A DNA stretch of 64,000 nucleotides from Acidimicrobiales bacterium (GTDB taxonomy: Bacteria > Actinomycetota > Acidimicrobiia > Acidimicrobiales > Acidimicrobilacustridaceae), in contig JALOLR010000005.1 in the NCBI GenBank assembly GCA_025455885.1, positions 124,001 to 188,000 of the forward strand, in the 5' to 3' direction. Of this stretch, positions 55,611 to 61,679 are shown piece by piece (within the stretch, counting starts at the first letter, position 1; the number at the start of each line of letters is the position of its first letter). A model generated the notes under the pieces. It was given only the letters and a program-made list of their open reading frames with translations, searched no databases and was not told where the DNA came from. A program made the position numbers and the translations under genes.

Positions 55611-55655
55611 GGCCACGGCGCGGGCGGCCACGGCGCGGGCGACCACGGCGCGAAC
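55611..55655. repeat. 15-bp tandem repeat, three units
   Basis: GGCCACGGCGCGGGC occurs twice exactly (55611-55625, 55626-55640) and once with three changes (55641-55655). It lies between the two divergent promoters of the SDR and HD genes. It could bind a regulator or be replication slippage. Confidence 0.7.
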
Positions 55656-55676
55656 GGCCTTCCGGCTCGGCAGACC

Positions 55677-55682
55677 TAGCAT
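55677..55682 (+). promoter_or_regulatory. Leaderless -10 element (TAGCAT)
   Basis: TAGCAT, 6 nt, then the ATG at 55689, defining the start of the HD-domain gene. Confidence 0.6.
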
Positions 55683-55688
55683 CGCCGG

Positions 55689-56288
55689 ATGAGCGACGAG
55701 CCTGCGTCAGGGAGCGAACCGGACGGGAAGATGCACTTCCGGCGCATGGACGAGGGCACCGACGCCGACTTCGCCGTCCTGGCCCGGGTGCACGAGCGCA
55801 ACATGGTGAACCTGCCCGACCTGCTGATGGGCATGCTCAGCGACCTCCGGGCCGACGCCGACTACCCGGTGGACCGTCTCACCCACAGCCTGCAGACCGC
55901 CACGCGAGCCCTCCGCGACGGCGCCGACGACGAGCTCGTCGTCGTGGCCCTCTTCCACGACGTGGGGGAGTCGCTCGGCCCGATGAACCACGGTGAGGTG
56001 GCGGCGGCGATCCTCCACCCCTTCATCTCCGAGGCCAACCACTGGTTGCTGGCGCACCACGGGATCTTCCAGACCTACTTCTACGGCGAACACCTCGGCC
56101 TCGACCCCGACGCCCGCGATGCCTTCCGGGGCAGCCCGTACTACGACGCCACCGCGGCGTTCTGCGCCGACTGGGACGAGGTGTCGTTCGACCCCGACTA
56201 CGACGACGAGCCGATGTCGACCTTCGAGCCGATCGTGCGTCGCGTGCTGCCCAGCCACTGGACGCCACCTTCGGTGGAGCACCCCTGA
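55689..56288 (+). CDS. HD-domain protein, PhnZ-like candidate iron oxygenase, 199 aa
   Basis: HD fold with the metal ligands in order: H66, H90-D91 (LFHDVGE), H101 (NHGEVA), H123 or H124 (LAHHG) and an acid near 161-163 (ADWDEVSFDPDY). This set matches the pattern in PhnZ/TmpB-type diiron oxygenases (H..HD..H..H..D), which cleave C-P bonds, rather than only phosphohydrolases. The substrate is unknown, and no phosphonate genes are near. The start is fixed by a TAGCAT promoter. It is convergent with the SnoaL-like gene. Confidence 0.7.
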   Translation: MSDEPASGSEPDGKMHFRRMDEGTDADFAVLARVHERNMVNLPDLLMGMLSDLRADADYPVDRLTHSLQTATRALRDGADDELVVVALFHDVGESLGPMNHGEVAAAILHPFISEANHWLLAHHGIFQTYFYGEHLGLDPDARDAFRGSPYYDATAAFCADWDEVSFDPDYDDEPMSTFEPIVRRVLPSHWTPPSVEHP

Positions 56289-56301
56289 GCGACGAGGACC
56301 C

Positions 56302-56748
56302 TCAGCCGAACGTGATGTCGCGACGGGCCACCCGCCAGCCGTCGGACGTCCGGACGAGGTGGTCCACGTAGCCGCCGCACAGCTTCACGGTGGGAGCGGT
56401 GTCGGTGTCGACGAGGAACAGCCAGGACGACGACGCCGTCGCGACGTCCGAGCCGTCGGCGCGCACGGCGATGGTGGTGACCATGTGGCGGGTGTTGCTC
56501 CCCGGCCCGGTGTCGCCCGCCCCCCGCCGCGCCTCGGCGCCCGCCCGGATGTCGGCACGCCCGGTGCGCGGCGCCCCGGGCATCGCCCAGTGGGCGTCCT
56601 CGGTGAAGAGCCCGACGTAGTCGTCCAGGTCGGCCTCGTCGGCGTAGCGGGACAGGTTCGCGACCAGCGACCGGATCTCGAGCTCGTCGGCCACGCGTCG
56701 CAGCAGGGCGTCATCGGGGGCGGGAGGGGCACCGGGGTCGTCGGCCAT
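56302..56748 (-). CDS. SnoaL-like (NTF2-fold) protein, 148 aa
   Basis: NTF2-like cone fold. The first helix has LLRRVADELEIRSLVANLSRYADEADLDDYVGLF, followed by the DAHWAMPGAPRTGRADIR stretch and RHMVTTIAV near residue 88, all typical of SnoaL/limonene-epoxide-hydrolase-type proteins and ring-hydroxylating dioxygenase beta-like domains. The length is right for a single fold. The ATG at 56748 is fixed by TACGGT 6 nt upstream; an ATG 33 nt further upstream is less likely. Function unknown. Confidence 0.76.
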   Translation of the reverse strand: MADDPGAPPAPDDALLRRVADELEIRSLVANLSRYADEADLDDYVGLFTEDAHWAMPGAPRTGRADIRAGAEARRGAGDTGPGSNTRHMVTTIAVRADGSDVATASSSWLFLVDTDTAPTVKLCGGYVDHLVRTSDGWRVARRDITFG

Positions 56749-56754
56749 GCCGCG

Positions 56755-56760
56755 ACCGTA
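56755..56760 (-). promoter_or_regulatory. Leaderless -10 element (TACGGT)
   Basis: Read on the minus strand; TACGGT followed by exactly 6 nt and the ATG at 56748 of the SnoaL-like gene. Confidence 0.6.
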
Positions 56761-56805
56761 ACCGGCCCTCCGGAGCCACACCCACGGGTGCCGGGCCGGA
56801 GGCGG

Positions 56806-56811
56806 TAGCCT
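56806..56811 (+). promoter_or_regulatory. -10 element of the selenoprotein gene (TAGCCT)
   Basis: TAGCCT ends 8 nt before the ATG at 56820, so the message would have virtually no leader. Confidence 0.45.
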
Positions 56812-56819
56812 CGCCGGCC

Positions 56820-57905
56820 ATGACGAACGTCGAGTTGACGGTGCTCACCCCCGAGGGAACGGTGACGGTGCCCGCCGTGGTCGACGACGACCGGGTGCTC
56901 CTGACCGCCGACGCCGTGCACACGGCGATCGGGTGGGAGCCCAAGCCCGAGGGGCTGTGCCGCGGCGACGTCTGCGTGCCGGTGCGCGACCCCGCCGCCC
57001 GCGACACCGAGGGGCGCTACGACCTCGCCCGGGTCGCCGCCGCGCTCCGTCGGCCCTTCGTGGCCGATCACCTCGACGGCGAGGCGGCCGCCGTGGCGGC
57101 GGTCGGCGAGGCCGCCCACGAGCGGGCCACCGCGTTGGCCGAAGGTCGGGCCCCGCGCCTCGAGCTGACCGGCCTCGACGGGGGCCGCGTCGCCATCCCG
57201 GGTGAGGACCGGCGCAAGCGCCTGCTGCTCGCCTGGTCCTCGTGGTGAGGGTGCCGCTACGAGCTGCCGGTCTGGCAGACGCTGCAGGACGAGCTCGCCG
57301 ACACGGGCCTCGAGATCATCGCCGTCGCCCTCGACGACTCGATCGACGCCATCCGCCCGTGGGTCGACGCCGCTGACCCACCGCTCACCAGCGTGACGGT
57401 GGCGCTGGACGCCGACCACCAGGTGGCCGAGGCCTACGGGATCACCAACGTCCCCTCCACGGTCTGGCTCGACGAGGATGCCCGGGTGGTGAAGCCCCCC
57501 ACCATCACCCCGGGCAACAACATGTTCCAGGAGTTCACCCAGATCGACGCCGAGGGCCACCACCGGGCGCTGCGGCGATGGGTCCGTGACGGTGTGCTGC
57601 CGACCCTGCCCGACCGCGGCGACGGCGGCGACCCCGCCCGGGCCCGACCGCCCACCCCGGAGGAGCAGGAGGCCCGCACCGAGCGACGCCTGGCCTCGTG
57701 GCTGCACCGCAACGGCCACCCCGAGGCGGCCGAGGAGCACTACCGGCGGGCGGTCGAGCTCGCGCCGATGGACTGGACGATCAGCCGGGGGTCGATGCCG
57801 GCCCGGGGCCAGGACCCCTTCGGGGACGACTTCTTCGGCATCTGGCAGACCTGGGACGATGCCGGCCGGCCGGACTACCAGGGCATGCCCGGCGGCGACG
57901 ACTAG
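56820..57905 (+). CDS. Thioredoxin-fold selenoprotein, UGA read as selenocysteine, 361 aa
   Basis: Read through the in-frame TGA at 57246-57248 as selenocysteine (Sec143). The downstream frame is open to 57905 and gives a thioredoxin-like domain: [25 protein letters not shown], then IIAVALDDS near residue 165 and the NVPSTVWLDED cis-Pro loop near residue 211. In redoxins the position of U143, before G-C145, is the active-site cysteine. Residues 1-142 are a separate domain with C47/C52. The C-terminus has a TPR-like stretch (HPEAAEEHYRRAVELAP near 301). A GGTCT hairpin just after the TGA supports recoding. The start is a few bases after TAGCCT. It is probably a cytoplasmic redox enzyme or peroxiredoxin-like; the partner is unknown. 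Confidence 0.85.
57246..57278 (+). promoter_or_regulatory. Bacterial SECIS-type element
   Basis: After the TGA at 57246-57248, CTGCC-GGTCT-GGCAG (57264-57278) forms a perfect 5-bp stem with a 5-nt loop starting 20 nt after the TGA. The loop GGTCT is the one known in the E. coli fdhF SECIS bound by SelB, and the distance falls in the range required in bacteria. Outer pairing is weak. Confidence 0.75.
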
Positions 57906-57992
57906 ACACCCGCTCGACGACATCTCGCCGACGCGAACCTCGGCCGGCCGCCGGGCGACGCCCCACGGAGTGCGGGACCAGGCAGTGCCGGA

Positions 57993-58244
57993 TCAGGCGG
58001 AGGTGATGGCCGCGACGAGCTCGACGGCCTCGCTCACCGGGAGGATCTGACGGTGGGCGCAGGCGACGAGGGCGGCGTCGACGGCGTGCTCGGCGTCGCC
58101 GGACACCTCGGCTCGCGCGTCGAGGAGGGCGTCGACCATGCGGTTGGTCGAGAGGAGCTCGTCGCCCCCGGCCACCGCGCCGGACACCAGGGCGAGGAGC
58201 GCATCGACGCTCGGGCGGATCGACGGGGAGACCGTTTCGACCAT
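57993..58244 (-). CDS. Small acidic hypothetical protein, 83 aa
   Basis: Mostly helical and rich in Ala, Val and acidic residues, with no membrane segment. The middle reads MVDALLDARAEVSGDAEHAVDAALVACAHR and the end VSEAVELVAAITS. AGGAAGG precedes the ATG. I recognise no family. It is convergent with the selenoprotein gene. Confidence 0.5.
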   Translation of the reverse strand: MVETVSPSIRPSVDALLALVSGAVAGGDELLSTNRMVDALLDARAEVSGDAEHAVDAALVACAHRQILPVSEAVELVAAITSA

Positions 58245-58379
58245 CGTGGGAGCCTTCCTCGGGGGGACGTGTCGCAGAAGCTACAGCTGGGTCAACCGGG
58301 GGCCCGGGATGGTTTCTTCCCGTGCGCTCCGGTCACCCGTCACCGGCGCGACGCCGGGGGACGGACGGCGGGACGCGCG

Positions 58380-58413
58380 GAGAGGGCGGGCCTCCGGGGA
58401 GGCCCGCCCTCTC
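58380..58413. terminator. Long GC-rich hairpin, 16-bp stem, after the fasciclin gene
   Basis: GAGAGGGCGGGCCTCC (58380-58395) pairs perfectly with 58398-58413 around a 2-nt gap. It follows the fasciclin stop on the minus strand, in the 225-bp gap 58245-58469, so it is the likely terminator of that gene. No long T-run is present. Confidence 0.65.
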
Positions 58414-58469
58414 GTGTCAGGTCCGGCGGCGACCGCAGGGGGTCGGGCGCCAGGGAGACGTTCGCCGGA

Positions 58470-59030
58470 TCAGGCCGGAGTCGGCGACAGCACCGTGTCG
58501 ATGACGTGGATGACGCCGTTCGAGCAGGTGATGTCCGTGGCGGTGACCGTGGCGGTCCCACCGGCGGCGTCGGTGATGGTCACCGTGCTGCCGTCGACGG
58601 CGATGGTGAAGTCGCCACCCTGGACGGTGGTGACCGCGCCGGGCTCGACGTCGGCGGCCAGGATCTCACCCTCCACCACGTGGTAGGTGAGGATGTCGGT
58701 CAGGGTCTCGACGTTGGCGGGCTGGGTCAGGGTCTCGACCGTGCCGGCGGGGAGCTTCTCGAACGCCTCGTTGGTCGGGGCGAAGATGGTGAAGGGGCCC
58801 TCACCCGACAGGGTGTCGACGAGGTCGGCGGCGGTCACGGCGGCGACCAGGGTCGAGAAGTCGGGGTTGGAGACGGCGATGTCGACGCAGGTCTCGCCCG
58901 AGGCCATCTCGGTGGTGGCGGGGGCAGCGGTCGTCGCGGTGCTGGTCTCCTCGTCGTCGCTCGCACAGGAGGCGAGGAGCAGGCCGACGGAGAACACGGC
59001 GGCGATCACGAAGGGGGTCTTGCGCTTCAT
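58470..59030 (-). CDS. Fasciclin-domain lipoprotein, 186 aa
   Basis: Secreted lipoprotein: MKRKTP, a hydrophobic core and the lipobox LASC with C22. After a Thr-rich spacer, one fasciclin (FAS1) domain follows, with SNPDFSTLVAAVTAADLVDTLSGEGPFTIFAPTNEAF (H1 motif) near residue 60-95, YHVVEG near 115 and the end motif NGVIHVIDTVL (H2) near 167. FAS1 domains mediate adhesion. GGAGG lies 12 nt before the ATG. A sequence 70-100 bp upstream is close to the promoter of mycobacterial SigK-controlled fasciclin genes. Confidence 0.9.
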   Translation of the reverse strand: MKRKTPFVIAAVFSVGLLLASCASDDEETSTATTAAPATTEMASGETCVDIAVSNPDFSTLVAAVTAADLVDTLSGEGPFTIFAPTNEAFEKLPAGTVETLTQPANVETLTDILTYHVVEGEILAADVEPGAVTTVQGGDFTIAVDGSTVTITDAAGGTATVTATDITCSNGVIHVIDTVLSPTPA

Positions 59031-59107
59031 TGGGGGGTTCCTCCCGGATGTGGTGGACGAGGCGGACCGCACCGATCTGGCGCTCACGTGTTTCCGACTC
59101 GGGGGGT

Positions 59108-59135
59108 GTTCGGCGCCGGAGGCCCGAGCGGATGA
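59108..59135 (-). promoter_or_regulatory. SigK-like promoter of the fasciclin gene
   Basis: On the minus strand TCATCC (59130-59135) and CCGAAC (59108-59113) are separated by 16 nt. This resembles the mycobacterial SigK pair CCATCC/CCGAAT that drives the fasciclin genes mpt70/mpt83. The predicted leader is about 70 nt. Confidence 0.4.
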
Positions 59136-59198
59136 CGGCGGACCGAACTTTTTCCTCCCCGGACGCCTCGCCCCGGGCCCGGTCCCCCGTCGAACCGG

Positions 59199-61466
59199 TC
59201 AGCGGAAGCGGCGCAGGCGCAGCGAGTTCGTCACGACGAAGACGCTCGAGAACGCCATGGCCGCGCCGGCGATGAGGGGGTTCAGCAGGCCGGCGGCGGC
59301 AAGTGGCAGGGCGGCGACGTTGTAGGCGAAGGCCCAGAACAGGTTGCCCTTGATCGTTCCGAGCGTGCGTCGCGAGAGGCGGATCGCGTCGCCGACCGCC
59401 CGCAGGTCGCCGCGCACCAGGGTGATGTCCGATGCCTCGATCGCGACGTCGGTGCCGCTGCCCATGGCCAGTCCGAGGTCGGCCTGGGCCAGCGCGGCGG
59501 CGTCGTTGACGCCGTCGCCGACCATCGCCACGACCCGGCCCTCCCGCTGGAGCCGGCGGACGAGGTCGACCTTGTCCTCGGGGAGCACCTCGGCGATCAC
59601 GTCGTCCACCCCGACGGCCTCGGCGGTCGCACGGGCGGCCCGCTCGTTGTCCCCCGTGAGCAGGATCGGGTGGAGCCCCAGGCGCCGCAGCTCGGCGACG
59701 GCCTCCACCGAGGTGTCCTTCAGGGTGTCGGCGACCACGAGCACGGCGGCGGCCCGGCCGTCCCATCCGACCAGGACGGGGGTGCGCCCCTGGTCCTCGG
59801 CGTGCTCCTTCGCGGCCGCCAGCTCGGGCGGCAGGTGGAGGGACCAGTCGGCGAGGAAGCGCTCGCGTCCGGCCACCACGGCATGGCCGTCGACGACGCC
59901 CTGCACGCCGAGGCCCCGGGTGGCGACGAAGCCCTCGACGGGCGCCAGGTCGAGGCCCCGCGCCCTGGCGCCGGCAGCGATGGCCCGGGCGATCGGGTGC
60001 TCGCTGGCGTCCTCCACGGCACCGGCCAGGCGGAGGGCGTCGAGCTCGTCCATCCCGTCGGCGACGGTGACCTCGATGAGGCTCATGGCCCCGGTGGTCA
60101 CGGTGCCGGTCTTGTCGAGCACCACCGTGTCGATCCGCCGCGTGGACTCGAGCACCTCGGGGCCCTTGATGAGGACGCCCATCTGCGCGCCCCTGCCGGT
60201 CCCGACGAGCAACGCGGTGGGCGTCGCCAGCCCGAGGGCACAGGGGCAGGCGATGATCAGCACCGCCACCGCGGCGGTGAAGGCGGCGGTCGCCCCGACC
60301 GAAGCCCCCAGCCAGAATCCGAGCGTGGCCGCCGCGAGGCCGATGACGACCGGCACGAACACCGCCGACACGCGGTCGGCGAGGCGCTGCACCGGGGCCT
60401 TGCCGCTCTGGGCCTCGGTGACCAGGCGGGCGATCTGGGCCAGGGCCGTGTCGGCCCCGACCCGGGTGGCCCGGACGAGGAGCCGCCCCCCGGCGTTGAC
60501 GGTGGCGCCGGCCACGGCGTCGCCCGGACCGACCTCCACCGGCACGCTCTCCCCCGTGAGCAGGGAGGTGTCGACCGCCGACGTGCCGTCCTCCACCGTG
60601 CCGTCGGTGGCGATCTTCTCGCCGGGACGAACCACGAAGACGTCGCCCACGACGAGGTCGGCCACCGGGACCCGCTCCTCGACGCCGCCGCGCACCACGG
60701 CGACGTCCTTGGCGCCGAGCTCGAGCAGGGCCTTCAGCGCGGCTCCCGAACGGTGCTTGGCGCGGGCCTCGAAGTAGCGCCCGGCGAGGATGAACACCGT
60801 CACCCCGGCGGCCACCTCGAGGTAGATGTGGTCGGCCCCGGATGCCCGGTCGATGGTGAGCTCGAAGGGCATCCGCATGGACGCCGTCCCGGCGTCGCCG
60901 AAGAAGAGGGCGTAGAGCGACCATCCGAACGCGGCCAGGGTGCCCACCGAGATGAGGGTGTCCATGGTGGCGGCACCGTGGCGCAGGTTCACCCATGCCG
61001 CCCGATGGAACGGCCAGGCGCCCCACACCACGACGGGGGCGGCGAGGGTGAGCGACAGCCACTGCCAGTTGTCGAACTGGAGGGCGGGGACCATCGCCAT
61101 GGCCACGACGGGGACCGACAGGACGGCGGAGATGACCAACCGGTCCCGCAGGGCCCGGGTCGGGTCGGGTCGTGATGGGAGCTCGTCGTCGCCGGACGGG
61201 GGCTCGGACCCCGGGCCGGGAGGCAGGTGGGCGTGGTAGCCGGCCGCCTCGACCTCGGCGACGAGCGTCGCGACGTCGACGCCCTCGGGCGCGACGACGC
61301 GGGCCGTCTCGGTGGCGTAGTTCACCGAGGCCTCGACGCCGTCGAGGCGGTTCAGGCGCCGTTCGATGCGGCTCGCGCACGACGCACAGGTCATGCCCTC
61401 GATGTCGAGGGCGACCCGTGTGGGAGGTCCGTCGGCCGGCTGCGGTCGGGTGGGTGCGGCGCTCAC
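59199..61466 (-). CDS. copA: Copper-exporting P1B-type ATPase, 755 aa
   Basis: Pumps Cu(I) out of the cytoplasm. It has one N-terminal heavy-metal domain with GMTCASC (C27, C30), eight transmembrane helices with the CPC motif in IIACPCALG near residue 400, the phosphorylation motif DKTGT near 450, the HP locus SEHPIA near 490 and GDGVND near 645. Full family length. GTG start overlaps the stop of the small Met/His-rich gene upstream (GTGA). The two form a copper operon with a leaderless promoter. Confidence 0.95.
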   Translation of the reverse strand: MSAAPTRPQPADGPPTRVALDIEGMTCASCASRIERRLNRLDGVEASVNYATETARVVAPEGVDVATLVAEVEAAGYHAHLPPGPGSEPPSGDDELPSRPDPTRALRDRLVISAVLSVPVVAMAMVPALQFDNWQWLSLTLAAPVVVWGAWPFHRAAWVNLRHGAATMDTLISVGTLAAFGWSLYALFFGDAGTASMRMPFELTIDRASGADHIYLEVAAGVTVFILAGRYFEARAKHRSGAALKALLELGAKDVAVVRGGVEERVPVADLVVGDVFVVRPGEKIATDGTVEDGTSAVDTSLLTGESVPVEVGPGDAVAGATVNAGGRLLVRATRVGADTALAQIARLVTEAQSGKAPVQRLADRVSAVFVPVVIGLAAATLGFWLGASVGATAAFTAAVAVLIIACPCALGLATPTALLVGTGRGAQMGVLIKGPEVLESTRRIDTVVLDKTGTVTTGAMSLIEVTVADGMDELDALRLAGAVEDASEHPIARAIAAGARARGLDLAPVEGFVATRGLGVQGVVDGHAVVAGRERFLADWSLHLPPELAAAKEHAEDQGRTPVLVGWDGRAAAVLVVADTLKDTSVEAVAELRRLGLHPILLTGDNERAARATAEAVGVDDVIAEVLPEDKVDLVRRLQREGRVVAMVGDGVNDAAALAQADLGLAMGSGTDVAIEASDITLVRGDLRAVGDAIRLSRRTLGTIKGNLFWAFAYNVAALPLAAAGLLNPLIAGAAMAFSSVFVVTNSLRLRRFR

Positions 61467-61657
61467 GGCATCCCCTCGTCCCCGCCCGTGTCCCCGACCG
61501 TGTCCCCGCCCGTGTCCCCGGAGGCCATCGACCCGTGGTCCATCGGCATCGGCTCGGGCTCGTCGAGCGGACCGATCGCCCTCCCGAGACCCCAGCCCGC
61601 CCCGAACAGCACGACCAGCCCCACGGCGAAGGCGGCGAGTCGACGGCGGACGTCCAT
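61463..61657 (-). CDS. Small membrane-anchored Met/His-rich protein, 64 aa
   Basis: A basic start, one helix (about residues 6-27), and an exposed tail with PMPMDHGSM, a Met/His group that could bind copper, then a Gly/Asp repeat. It is the first gene of the copA operon; its stop overlaps copA's GTG. A role in handing copper to or from the pump is inferred. The ATG is fixed by TATAGT 6 nt upstream. Confidence 0.72.
   Translation of the reverse strand: MDVRRRLAAFAVGLVVLFGAGWGLGRAIGPLDEPEPMPMDHGSMASGDTGGDTVGDTGGDEGMP
61478..61521. repeat. 12-bp tandem repeat inside the small copper-operon gene
   Basis: Units of GTCCCCGCCCGT (one with A in place of C) occur three times at 61478-61513 plus a partial copy to 61521. 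On the minus strand they encode the acidic Gly/Asp/Thr repeat of the tail, so tail length may vary between strains. Confidence 0.75.
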
Positions 61658-61663
61658 GTGCCG

Positions 61664-61669
61664 ACTATA
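61664..61669 (-). promoter_or_regulatory. Leaderless -10 element of the copper operon (TATAGT)
   Basis: TATAGT, 6 nt, then the ATG at 61657, the nearest to consensus of the window's promoters. A C-rich tract (CCCCCCACCCC on the plus strand) lies just upstream and could be contacted by a copper regulator. Confidence 0.65.
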
Positions 61670-61679
61670 CCCCCCACCC

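Noticed and set aside
56820-57248. The 142-aa product ending at the TGA as a complete gene or a pseudogene
   Set aside because: The frame resumes at once into a conserved thioredoxin domain, the stop is at the redox-active position, and a SECIS-like loop follows at the right distance. Recoding explains all of these better than a random nonsense mutation.
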